Positions 7,121-14,212 of a stretch of 23,843 bases of DNA are shown in pieces (position 1 is the first letter of the stretch; every line of letters begins with the position of its first letter). Made by a program: the position numbers and the translations under genes. The DNA lies in contig DATBDM010000308.1 of assembly GCA_036269915.1 (NCBI GenBank), positions 1-23,843 of the forward strand. Direction: 5' to 3'. A model generated the notes under the pieces. That model was not told the origin of the DNA, did no database searches, and was given only the letters and a program-made list of their open reading frames with translations. The DNA comes from DATBDM01 sp036269915 (lineage in GTDB: Bacteria; Actinomycetota; Thermoleophilia; Solirubrobacterales; Solirubrobacteraceae).

Positions 7121-7154
7121 GCACGCGCGCGTTCGGATCGGTTAACGCGCGTGC
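7121..7154. terminator. Inverted repeat downstream of the SPT-like gene
   Basis: GCACGCGCG (7121-7129) and CGCGCGTGC (7146-7154) are perfect nine-base arms around a 16-base loop containing GTTAAC. It lies about 75-105 bases past the stop of the SPT-like gene and upstream of the mIHF-like promoter. It has no T-run, so it is a weak terminator candidate and could equally be an operator. Apart from this, the promoter and the repeats listed, nothing was recognised in the gene-free stretch 6773-7226. Confidence 0.35.
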
Positions 7155-7226
7155 GTCACTGGGCATGTGGCGCGTCGGCGCTCGCCGGGAGGAGCGGACC
7201 GGACGCGCGGATTGGGCCGCGGGCGG

Positions 7227-8492
7227 CTAGACCGCCGGCGCGGGCAGCGGGCCGTGCTCGGCCTCGAAGTCGCGCTTGACGCGACCGAAGGTCTCGAGCG
7301 CGCGGTCGAGCGTCGCGCGGTCGTGCGTGGCCATCACCGACGTGCGCAGGAGCGCGCCGGCCGGCGGCACCGCGGGGTGCAGCGCGACGTTGACGTAGAC
7401 GCCGGCGTCGTAGAGCGCGCGCCAGAGCAGGACGGCCTTCCAGTCGTCGCCCACGACCACGGGGACGATCGGGGTCACGACCTCCTCGCCGCCGGGCAGC
7501 CGGGTCGGCTCGACGACGCGGAAGCCGAGGTCGTGCAGGCCGCGGTTGAGCGCGCGGGCGTTGTCGAGCACGCGGGCGAACAGCGCCGGGCCCTCGTCGG
7601 AGCGCACGATCCGCAGGGCGGCGAGCGCCGCGCCGACGGCGGCCGGCACCGCCGAGGCGGTGAACAGGAACGCGCGCGAGGCGATGCGCAGGTACTCGAT
7701 CACCTCGGCCGGGCCCGCGATGAAGCCGCCGCAGGAGGCGAGGCTCTTGGAGAAGGTGCCCATCCGCAGGTCGACCTCGTCCTCGACGCCGAGCAGCTCC
7801 GACGCGCCCGCGCCGCGCGCGCCGAGCACGCCGGCGCCGTGCGCCTCGTCGACCATCAGCCGCGCGCCGTGGGCGCGGGCCAGCGCGGAGATGCGCGGCA
7901 GGTCGGCGACGTCGCCCTCCATCGAGAAGACGCCGTCGACCACGACGAGCATGCCGCCGCCGTCCTCGGAGCCGCGCTCGAGCATCTTCTCGAGCTTGTC
8001 GAGGCGGCCGTGGCGGAACGGGCGCAGCTTCGCGCGCGAGAGCAGGCAGCCGTCGAGGATCGAGGCGTGGTCGGCGGAGTCCGCGATCACCGTGTCGCCC
8101 GGGCTGAGGATCGTGCCGAGCGTGCCGACGTTGGCCTGGTGGCCGGTCGTGAAGACGATCGCGTCCTCGGTCCCCATCCAGGCGGCGATCTCGGCCTCGA
8201 GCTGGAGGTGGAGGTCGATCGTCCCGTTGAGCAGCCGCGAGCCGGTGAGGCCGGTGCCGTAGCGGGCGAGGGCGTCGCGCGCGCCCTCGATCACCCGCGG
8301 GTCGCCGGTCAGTCCGAGGTAGTTGTTGGAGCCGAGCATGACCCGCTCGGCGCCCTCCATCTCGACCACGGGGCCGGCCGGACCCTCGAGGCGGCGGAAG
8401 TACGGGAGCAGGTCCGCGTCGCGGGCCGCCTGCAGCTGGGCGGCCCTCTCATGTCCTCGGACCTTCGCGAAGACGTCGATGGCGGTCGGCAT
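7227..8492 (-). CDS. Serine palmitoyltransferase-like alpha-oxoamine synthase
   Basis: 421 residues, PLP fold type I, alpha-oxoamine synthase family: condensation of an amino acid with an acyl-CoA or acyl-ACP. PLP contacts are His142 (SADHASILDG), Asp215 and His218 (MVDEAHGAG), Lys249 (GTFSKSLAS) and Arg383 near the C-terminus. Several segments follow bacterial serine palmitoyltransferase rather than KBL or BioF: GTGLTGSRLLNGT, IVFTTGHQANVG, FLFTASAVPA and GVYVNVALHPAVPPAG. The Arg that precedes the PATP loop in the Sphingomonas enzyme is replaced by Leu-His. ATG 8492 starts 15 bases from the divergent acyltransferase. The neighbours support a sphingoid-base role. 2-Amino-3-ketobutyrate CoA ligase is the main alternative. 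Confidence 0.75.
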   Translation of the reverse strand: MPTAIDVFAKVRGHERAAQLQAARDADLLPYFRRLEGPAGPVVEMEGAERVMLGSNNYLGLTGDPRVIEGARDALARYGTGLTGSRLLNGTIDLHLQLEAEIAAWMGTEDAIVFTTGHQANVGTLGTILSPGDTVIADSADHASILDGCLLSRAKLRPFRHGRLDKLEKMLERGSEDGGGMLVVVDGVFSMEGDVADLPRISALARAHGARLMVDEAHGAGVLGARGAGASELLGVEDEVDLRMGTFSKSLASCGGFIAGPAEVIEYLRIASRAFLFTASAVPAAVGAALAALRIVRSDEGPALFARVLDNARALNRGLHDLGFRVVEPTRLPGGEEVVTPIVPVVVGDDWKAVLLWRALYDAGVYVNVALHPAVPPAGALLRTSVMATHDRATLDRALETFGRVKRDFEAEHGPLPAPAV

Positions 8493-8493
8493 G

Positions 8494-8507
8494 TAGCGTG
8501 CGCTCTC
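8494..8507 (+). promoter_or_regulatory. Leaderless -10 box for the GNAT gene
   Basis: TAGCGT (8494-8499) ends 8 bases before GTG 8508. Because the divergent SPT-like start is at 8492, any -35 region would lie inside that coding sequence. Confidence 0.4.
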
Positions 8508-9632
8508 GTGTCGATTGACGTGCGTCCCGTCTCGGGCCGGCGGGACCTGAAGGAGTTCATCGATCTCCCGTACCGCCTGCATGCTACTTCCCCGCTGTGG
8601 GTGCCACCGCTGCGGATCGAGCGGCGGATCTTCCTCTCCAAGCGGCTCAACGCGTTCTTCAACCACGGCGACGCGCAGCTGTTCCTCGCGCGCCGCGACG
8701 GCCGCGTCGTCGGGCGCCTGAGCGCGCACTACGACAACGCGTTCAACGCCCATCACGGCAATCGCTGGGGCATGTTCGGCTTCCTCGAGCTCGAGGAGGA
8801 CCCCGAGATCCTCCCGGCGCTGCTCGAGACCGCCGCGGCATGGCTGCGCGAGCACCGCTGCGACCACATGGTCGGCCCGATGGACTTCACGATGAACGAC
8901 GAGTCCGGCGTGCTCGTCGACGGCTACGAGCTCGAGCCGATGATCCGCCAGCCCTGGCATCCGCCCTACTACAAGCGCCTCTGCGAGGAGGCCGGGCTGA
9001 CCAAGGCGATGGACCTCTACTTCTGGGACCTGCACATCTCAGACCGCGAGCGGATGCTGCCGATCATCTTCAAGCTCGCCGGCGAGGTCGAGAAGCGCCA
9101 CGGCATCACGATCCGCCGCATGAGCCGGCGCAGCCTGCGCAAGGACCTGGATCGCTTCGCCGACGTCTACAACACGGCCTGGAGCGAGAACTGGGGCTTC
9201 ACGCCCTACGACAAGAAGGACCTCGACGCCTACGCGCTGGACCTGCAGCTCGTCTTCGACCACCACTGGTTCATGGTCGCCGAGACGCCCGAGGGCGACA
9301 CGGCGGCGATCGCGATCACGATCCCCGACATCAACCAGGTGCTCAAGAAGATGAACGGGCGGATCCTGCCGTTCGGCTGGTACCACTTCCTGCGCCGCAA
9401 CAAGAGCATCGACCGGGTCCGGATCGGCTTCCTCGGCGTCAAGCCGCAGTACCAGCACACCGGCGTGGCCGCGAAGCTCTACGTCGAGCACTTCGACACC
9501 GCCGGGGTGCGCCCGCAGAACAAGGGCGAGGCGGGCTGGATCCTCGAGAGCAACCGCAACATGAACAAGGCCCTGGAGGCCATGGGCGGACGCATCGTGC
9601 GGACGCATCGCATGTACGAGCGGCCGCTCTGA
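8508..9632 (+). CDS. GNAT-fold acyltransferase, ceramide synthase candidate
   Basis: 374 residues. N-terminal FIDLPYRLHATSPLWVPP and GPMDFTMNDESGVLVDG mark a large GNAT-like family often labelled only as N-acetyltransferase. The C-terminal acyl-CoA-binding motif is IGFLGVKPQYQHTGVAAKLYVE (307-326 region) followed by ESNRNMNKALEAMGG. Bacterial ceramide synthase, which N-acylates the sphingoid base, belongs to the GNAT superfamily, and the neighbours here are an SPT-like enzyme and a ceramide fatty acid hydroxylase-like protein. N-acylation of the SPT product is therefore inferred, not shown. GTG 8508 is preferred because it keeps RDLKEFIDLPYRL and has a TAGCGT box; no Shine-Dalgarno is seen. 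The hydroxylase follows after nine bases. Confidence 0.65.
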   Translation: MSIDVRPVSGRRDLKEFIDLPYRLHATSPLWVPPLRIERRIFLSKRLNAFFNHGDAQLFLARRDGRVVGRLSAHYDNAFNAHHGNRWGMFGFLELEEDPEILPALLETAAAWLREHRCDHMVGPMDFTMNDESGVLVDGYELEPMIRQPWHPPYYKRLCEEAGLTKAMDLYFWDLHISDRERMLPIIFKLAGEVEKRHGITIRRMSRRSLRKDLDRFADVYNTAWSENWGFTPYDKKDLDAYALDLQLVFDHHWFMVAETPEGDTAAIAITIPDINQVLKKMNGRILPFGWYHFLRRNKSIDRVRIGFLGVKPQYQHTGVAAKLYVEHFDTAGVRPQNKGEAGWILESNRNMNKALEAMGGRIVRTHRMYERPL

Positions 9633-9641
9633 CGGTACGTT

Positions 9642-10268
9642 ATGGACATGCGGCGCACGGATTACCTGAAGACCTCGCCTCCGATGTTCGAGTCGAGGCT
9701 GCTCGACCGCTTCACCCGCGTGCACCCTGCGGTGCCGCTGGTCATCTACCTTCCGCTGATCGCGTTCATGCTCGTGCTGGGCGTCGACCGCGACGGGTGG
9801 TTGGACACGCTGGGGCTCGCCGTCTGCGGCTACGTCCTCTGGACGCTGTTCGAGTACTGGCTGCACCGCCTGGTGTTCCACTTCGAACCCGAGGACGGGC
9901 TCGGCGCGCGGCTGCACTGGATGATCCACGGGGTCCATCACGACCATCCGAACGATCCGCTGCGCCTGGTCATGCCTCCGGCGGCGAGCATCCCGCTGGC
10001 GCTGGCCGTGATCGGCGTCCTGTGGCTGATCGTCGGGCCGACGCACGCGCCCGCCGTGGTTGCCGGCTTCTTCATCGGGTACGTGATCTACGACGAGATG
10101 CACTACGCGCTGCACCACCACACCCCGAAGACCGGGCTGGGCAAGCGTCTGCGCGAGCTGCACATGCGCCACCACTTCCAGGACGACGAGCGCGGGTTCG
10201 GCATCAGCGCCCCCTACTGGGACATCGTGTTCCGCACCGTCCCCCGCGCGCGCGACGAGGACAGCTGA
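9642..10268 (+). CDS. Scs7/FA2H-type fatty acid hydroxylase (sterol desaturase superfamily)
   Basis: 208 residues, integral membrane, helices near 31-50, 55-72, 113-135 and 137-153. The di-iron histidine clusters are all present: His75/His80 (HRLVFH), His92/96/99/100 (LHWMIHGVHHDH), His154/158/159 (MHYALHHH) and His174/177/178 (LHMRHH). IHGVHHDHPNDPLRLVMPP and GYVIYDEMHYALHH match the eukaryotic ceramide fatty acid 2-hydroxylases Scs7 and FA2H very closely. The cytochrome b5 domain of those enzymes is absent, so a separate electron donor is needed. It probably hydroxylates an acyl chain of a ceramide or related lipid. Start options are ATG 9642 and ATG 9648; TACGTT ends six bases before the latter. 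Confidence 0.85.
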   Translation: MDMRRTDYLKTSPPMFESRLLDRFTRVHPAVPLVIYLPLIAFMLVLGVDRDGWLDTLGLAVCGYVLWTLFEYWLHRLVFHFEPEDGLGARLHWMIHGVHHDHPNDPLRLVMPPAASIPLALAVIGVLWLIVGPTHAPAVVAGFFIGYVIYDEMHYALHHHTPKTGLGKRLRELHMRHHFQDDERGFGISAPYWDIVFRTVPRARDEDS

Positions 10269-10306
10269 GCCGTCGCGTCCGGGACGACGGCCATGCTCCA
10301 GCACTC

Positions 10307-10600
10307 GTGACGGACCCATCCCACATCGACGACGCGCTCGAGGGCGAGGAGGTCGACGGCCTCCCCGTCGTCGCCGAGCCGGCCGAGCTGCAGCCCCTCC
10401 CGCCGGGCGCGGTGCCCGCCCGCCAGGCCGTCGCGCTCGCCGCGACGACGTTCGTCGCCGGTGCCGCGACCGCAGCCGTGGTCAGCCGCCGCCGCGCCCG
10501 CCGCGTGAGCCGGCGCAAGCGCCGCGGTGGAGCGACCCTGGGTGAGATCGTGACCTCGAACTCGTTCCTGGTCGACGTCCACCTGCTGCGCCGGGATTGA
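10307..10600 (+). CDS. Small single-pass membrane protein
   Basis: 97 residues. An acidic N-terminus (DDALEGEEVDGLP) leads to one hydrophobic helix (about 42-62, AVALAATTFVAGAATAAVVS), followed at once by a strongly basic segment (RRRARRVSRRKRR) that would sit in the cytoplasm, and a C-terminal TSNSFLVDVHLLRRD. No family was recognised. GTG 10307 is the start that fits the frame after the hydroxylase. Its stop overlaps the TTG start of the DNA glycosylase (TTGA), so the two are probably coupled. Confidence 0.65.
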   Translation: MTDPSHIDDALEGEEVDGLPVVAEPAELQPLPPGAVPARQAVALAATTFVAGAATAAVVSRRRARRVSRRKRRGGATLGEIVTSNSFLVDVHLLRRD

Positions 10601-11556
10601 CCGCCGCCGCGGCGTCCCCCTGGGCGGACGCTCCCGTCGACATCCGCTGCGAGGTCCGCCCGCCATGGCCGTTCCGGCTCGGGGGCGGCTCCGCCGACGG
10701 CCTGCTGCGCCGCCGCGGCGCCTCGCTGCAGCGCTGGCTGCACGTCGAGGAGGAGCCGGTGCTCGTCGCGGCGATCCAGCCGGCCGGCGATCGCGTGATC
10801 TTCGCCGCCCGCTCGGCCTGCCCGCACGCCGCGGCCGAGGGGATCGACCGGCTGCGCTTCGCCACCGGCGTCGACGACGACCTGCGCCCGTTCCACGACC
10901 GCTTCCGCGACGATCCGATCATCGGCCGCGCGGTGCGGGCGAACCCGTACCTGCGCGTACGGCGCAGGTGCCGCCCGTGGGAGGCGCTGCTCGCCGCGGT
11001 CACTGAGCAGCTGATCGAATTCGAGCGGGCGGTCGCGATCCAGCGCCGCCTGATCGCCCGGCTCGGCCCGCGTTGCCCGCACTCCGGGCTGCGCGACCTG
11101 CCCGGGCCCGAGGTGATCGCGGCGCAGGCGCCGGCCTGGCTGGCCTCGATCGACCTTGCGCCCAAGCGGGCGATCGCGCTGCGCCGCTGCGCGCTCGAGG
11201 TCGCCGCCGGCCGCATCGACCTGGACGCGCACGACGTCCGGCGCCTGCTCGCGATCTCGGAGATCGGCGCCTGGACGGTCGAGATCCTCGGGCTCTACGG
11301 GCAGGGCCGGATGGACGTCGTCCCCGCGGGCGACCTCGGCTTCATCAAGCTCGTCGGCCGCATCCGCACCGGCAACCCCAGGGCGCGCGTCGAGGAGCCA
11401 GAGGCGCGCGAGTTCTTCGAGCCCTACGGCGAGTGGCGCGGGCTCGCCGGCGAGTACCTGCGCTGGGCCGGCGCGCGCGGGCTCATCCCGTCCCGGGCGC
11501 ATCCAGCCCGGAGGGCCCCGGGTCGAGCTGCTGCCCCGGCAGGAACTCGGTGGTGA
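10597..11556 (+). CDS. AlkA-type DNA-3-methyladenine glycosylase
   Basis: 319 residues. An N-terminal AlkA-like half is followed by the HhH-GPD fold: PWEALLAAVTEQLIEFERA (128-145), the helix-hairpin-helix LLAISEIGAWTVEILGLYG (about 217-235) and the catalytic Asp246 in VVPAGDLGFIK, matching the PDDY position of E. coli AlkA. It excises alkylated bases in base excision repair. The TTG start overlaps the preceding stop; no strong Shine-Dalgarno, so coupling is likely. The family normally ends around residue 298 (YLRWAGARGLIP); the last 20 or so residues (SRAHPARRAPGRAAAP) are Ala/Arg/Pro-rich and antisense to the end of the lipoprotein gene, so they look like accidental read-through. Confidence 0.85.
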   Translation: MTAAAASPWADAPVDIRCEVRPPWPFRLGGGSADGLLRRRGASLQRWLHVEEEPVLVAAIQPAGDRVIFAARSACPHAAAEGIDRLRFATGVDDDLRPFHDRFRDDPIIGRAVRANPYLRVRRRCRPWEALLAAVTEQLIEFERAVAIQRRLIARLGPRCPHSGLRDLPGPEVIAAQAPAWLASIDLAPKRAIALRRCALEVAAGRIDLDAHDVRRLLAISEIGAWTVEILGLYGQGRMDVVPAGDLGFIKLVGRIRTGNPRARVEEPEAREFFEPYGEWRGLAGEYLRWAGARGLIPSRAHPARRAPGRAAAPAGTRW

Positions 11557-12556
11557 GCGCGGCGCCGCCGTTCGGCTGGCCCTCGAGCAGCCCGTTGCGC
11601 TTCATCCACAGCGCGTAGCGGTCCCAGGACGCGCGATCCTGGTAGCCCCAGGGCAGTCGCCTGGAGGCGGGGAAGAAGACCGGGTTGGTCGCCTTGATCG
11701 AGGCGAGCTGCAGCCCCGCATCGAGGTCCTTGTTCGCCTGGGTCAGGGCGTCGACGCCGGCCTGCGGATCGCTGCGAACGGCGCGGTAGCCGGTGGCGGT
11801 GGCCTGCAGGAAGCGCCGCACCCGCGACGCGCCGGCCTCGTCGAGGTCCTGCTTGCGCGCGACGACGACGAGCTCGGCGTAGGTGGGGATGCCGAGCTGG
11901 TCCATGCGCAGCGCGACGGGCTGCTTGCCGCGGCGCTGGAGGTCGATCGCCTCGTAGTTCCAGTAGGCGCCGAGCGTCGCGTCGACCCGGCCGGAGAGCA
12001 TCGCCGGCACGAGGTTGAAGCCGACGTTGGTCTCGTCGATCGAGGAGGGGTCGACCTTGGCGCGCTTGGCGATCGTCTTCAGGTAGGCCGACTGGTAGGG
12101 GATCCCGGCGGTGCCGACGCGCTTGCCCTGCAGCTGGGAGGGGTTGCGGATCGGGTTCTTGCCGATCGACATCAGCGAGGTCAGCGGCTTCTGCACGAGC
12201 GCGGCGACGGCGACGAGGTCGGTGGCGCCCTTGTCGCGCGCGAGCAGCAGCTCGGGCTCGTAGGAGATCGCGAGGTCCACCCGGCCGGCCTGCAGGAGCT
12301 TGAGCGGCGCGGCGGGGTCCGGAGGCGACTGCAGCGTGACGTCGAGCCCGGCGCGGTCGTAATCGCCCTTGGCCTTGGACTCGAAGAGACCGGCATGGTC
12401 GGCGTTGGGCAGGTAGTCGAGCATCACGCGCATGGCGTCGCGATGGCCCGACGACGTCGCGCCGGCGCTCGGCTCGGGCTTCTCGCCGCAGCCGGCGAGC
12501 AGCGCGGCGGCAACGAGCGCGAGCGCCATCGACAGAAGGCGGGCGGTGCGGATCAT
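11483..12556 (-). CDS. thiY: ThiY/NMT1-like substrate-binding lipoprotein of an ABC importer
   Basis: 357 residues. Lipoprotein signal with lipobox LLAGC, Cys23 being the lipidated residue. The mature part is an NMT1/SsuA-like periplasmic-type binding protein: MLDYLPNADHAGLFESKAKGDYDRAGLDV, LLQAGRVDLAISYEPELLLARDKG and GKRVGTAGIPYQSAYL. This follows the ThiY/THI5 pattern for thiamine pyrimidine precursors (HMP or its formylamino derivative). A riboflavin-type NMT1 binder is the alternative; the TPP riboswitch upstream argues for the thiamine pathway. It is the last gene of a three-gene operon, its ATG overlapping the permease stop as ATGA. Its 3' end overlaps the convergent glycosylase gene by 74 bases. 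Confidence 0.8.
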   Translation of the reverse strand: MIRTARLLSMALALVAAALLAGCGEKPEPSAGATSSGHRDAMRVMLDYLPNADHAGLFESKAKGDYDRAGLDVTLQSPPDPAAPLKLLQAGRVDLAISYEPELLLARDKGATDLVAVAALVQKPLTSLMSIGKNPIRNPSQLQGKRVGTAGIPYQSAYLKTIAKRAKVDPSSIDETNVGFNLVPAMLSGRVDATLGAYWNYEAIDLQRRGKQPVALRMDQLGIPTYAELVVVARKQDLDEAGASRVRRFLQATATGYRAVRSDPQAGVDALTQANKDLDAGLQLASIKATNPVFFPASRRLPWGYQDRASWDRYALWMKRNGLLEGQPNGGAALTTEFLPGQQLDPGPSGLDAPGTG

Positions 12557-13299
12557 GATCCTCCGGGTTCCGTGCGTGGGGTCCAGGTCACGACGCGCCG
12601 CTCGAGCAGCGCGACGGCGCCGTAGAGCACCACGGCGAGGGCGAAGAGCAGGGCGGTGGCGGCGAACGCGCGCGACGTCTCGAGCTGGCCGTTGGCGGTC
12701 AGCACGGCGTGGCCGAGGCCGGCGTCCGAGCCCGACCACTCGGCGAACACGGCGCCGATCACCGCGACCGCGGCGGCGACGCGCACGCCCGTGAAGGCGG
12801 CGGGCAGTGCGCCGGGCGCCTCGAGCACCCGCAGCGTCTGCCAGCGCGTGGCGTCGAGCGAGCGCAGCAGCCGGCGCGCGTCGGGGTCGGCGTCGCGCAG
12901 GCCGTCGTAGAGGTTGATGGTCACGGGGAAGAAGCAGACGAGCGCGACCAGCAGCACCTTCGGCGCGAAGCCGAAGCCGAGCGCCAGGATGATCAGTGGC
13001 GCGATCACGGGGACGGGCACGGCCTGCGAGCCGATCACCAACGGGCGCAGCGCGCGGCGTGCGACGGGGGAGAGGTGCATGGCGAGCGCGATCGCGACCC
13101 CGCCGGCGATCGCCGCGAGCAGACCGACCAGGACCTCCCAGGTCGTCGTCGCGAGATCGGGGGCGAGCAGCGAGCGATCGCTCCACAGCGTCTGCGCGAC
13201 GTCGGTCGGCGCGGGCAGGAGGAGCGGGTCGACGAGCCCGGCCAGCGCGACCGCCTCCCAGACGCCGAGCAGCGCGACGACGACGGCGAGCGCGGCCAT
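12553..13299 (-). CDS. thiX: ThiX-like ABC transporter permease
   Basis: 248 residues, about six membrane helices, of the NitT/TauT/SsuC class. The cytoplasmic EAA loop that docks on the ATPase is seen as LEAPGALPAAFTGVRVA, followed by VIGAVFAEW. An early LPAPTDVAQTLW is typical of the class. It forms the inner-membrane channel for the substrate delivered by the lipoprotein. ATG 13299 overlaps the ATPase stop by one base (TGATG) and its own stop overlaps the next start (ATGA), so all three genes are translationally coupled. Confidence 0.85.
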   Translation of the reverse strand: MAALAVVVALLGVWEAVALAGLVDPLLLPAPTDVAQTLWSDRSLLAPDLATTTWEVLVGLLAAIAGGVAIALAMHLSPVARRALRPLVIGSQAVPVPVIAPLIILALGFGFAPKVLLVALVCFFPVTINLYDGLRDADPDARRLLRSLDATRWQTLRVLEAPGALPAAFTGVRVAAAVAVIGAVFAEWSGSDAGLGHAVLTANGQLETSRAFAATALLFALAVVLYGAVALLERRVVTWTPRTEPGGS

Positions 13300-14072
13300 C
13301 AGTCCACGCCTCCGAGGGTGGCGAGCGCGCGCTCGCGCAGCGCCTGGACGCCGGGATCGGCGCGCCGGCGCGGGCGCTCGAGCGCGACGTCGAGCTCGGC
13401 GACCACGCGGCCGGGGCGTGCCGAGAGCAGCACGATCCGGTCGGCGAGCAGGACGGCCTCCTCGACGTCGTGGGTGACGAGCAGGACCGTGCGAGGCTGC
13501 TCGGCGAGGGCGTTCGCGAGCCAGGTCTGCATGTGCTGGCGGGTGAGCGCGTCGAGCGCGCCGAAGGGCTCGTCGAGGCACAGCAGCTCGCGCCCGGCGA
13601 GCAGCGTGCGGATGAAGGCGACGCGCTGGCGCATGCCGCCGCTGAGCTCGCGCGGGCGGGCGCCCTCGAAGCCCTCGAGGCCGAAGTGGGCGAAGTGCGC
13701 GTGGGCGGCGCGGCGCCCGTCGGCCTTGCTCGTGCCGGCGAGCCGGGTGGCGAGCGCGGCGTTGTCGAGCGCCGAGAGCCAGGGCAGCAGCGCGTCGCGC
13801 TGGGGCATCAGCGCCGCGGGCGGCGCCTGCACGGTGCCGGCGTCGGGCCGCTGGAGGCCGCAGACGAGCTCGAGCAGCGTCGTCTTGCCGCAGCCGCTGG
13901 GGCCGACGACGGCGACGGTCGACCGCGCGCGCACGCGCAGCGACACGCCGTCCAGCGCGCGGACGGTCCCGAAGGCCTTCGCTACGCCGGCGACCTCTAC
14001 GCCTTCGCCGGCACGGCCCTGCTCTGCGTCGTCTCGAGGCTCCAAGCTCCGAGCCTCGACGTCCGTCTCCAT
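13299..14072 (-). CDS. thiZ: ThiZ-like ABC transporter ATPase
   Basis: 257 residues. Walker A GPSGCGKT (57-64), Q-loop Gln91 in LMPQRDALLPW, signature LSGGMRQRV (143-151), Walker B LLCLDEP with catalytic Glu168, and switch His201 in LLVTHDVEEAV. It powers the importer formed with the two downstream genes. A roughly 23-residue acidic leader precedes the ABC fold. ATG 14072 is chosen because GGAGGG lies five bases upstream, inside the 3' strand of the TPP riboswitch, so the riboswitch fixes this start. As the first gene of the operon it is the direct target of TPP control. Confidence 0.88.
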   Translation of the reverse strand: METDVEARSLEPRDDAEQGRAGEGVEVAGVAKAFGTVRALDGVSLRVRARSTVAVVGPSGCGKTTLLELVCGLQRPDAGTVQAPPAALMPQRDALLPWLSALDNAALATRLAGTSKADGRRAAHAHFAHFGLEGFEGARPRELSGGMRQRVAFIRTLLAGRELLCLDEPFGALDALTRQHMQTWLANALAEQPRTVLLVTHDVEEAVLLADRIVLLSARPGRVVAELDVALERPRRRADPGVQALRERALATLGGVD

Positions 14073-14160
14073 TCGCTCCCTCCGCGGGCATTACCCCACA
14101 GGTTCGAAGGGTCAGGCCCAGCGCGGACCTATCTCAGCCGGGCGATCTCCCCAGCCCCCC
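14073..14160 (-). promoter_or_regulatory. TPP (THI-element) riboswitch
   Basis: Read on the minus strand, the conserved parts occur in order: GGGGAG (P2 5' side), CTGAGA (14137-14132), an optional P3a stem AGGTCC/GGGCCT, ACCCTTCGAACCTG (14112-14099), TAATGCC (14093-14087), and GCGGAGGGAGC, whose AGC pairs with GCT at 14155-14153 to close P1. The GGAGGG of the last element is also the Shine-Dalgarno of the ATPase gene, whose ATG follows after AGCGA. TPP binding should therefore hide the ribosome site directly. Confidence 0.93.
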
Positions 14161-14177
14161 TGTTGCCTTGCCCGGAC

Positions 14178-14202
14178 AGCGTACTAGGCCGAGCGGTACC
14201 GT
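14178..14202. promoter_or_regulatory. Divergent -10 boxes for the thi operon and the cyclase gene
   Basis: On the minus strand TACGCT (14183-14178) would start transcription about 10-15 bases before the riboswitch. On the plus strand TACCGT (14197-14202) ends ten bases before the cyclase ATG. Neither has a clear -35 box, so both calls are tentative. Confidence 0.3.
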
Positions 14203-14212
14203 CCCCGCGGAC

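Noticed and set aside
7227..8492. Annotation as 2-amino-3-ketobutyrate CoA ligase (threonine catabolism)
   Set aside because: No threonine dehydrogenase is adjacent, and the TGSRLLNGT, TTGHQANVG and GVYVNVA segments fit SPT better; kept as the main alternative.
7167..8507. Upstream extension of the GNAT frame by about 447 codons
   Set aside because: The extension runs antisense through the SPT-like gene and has shadow composition; the family homology begins only at about 8530.
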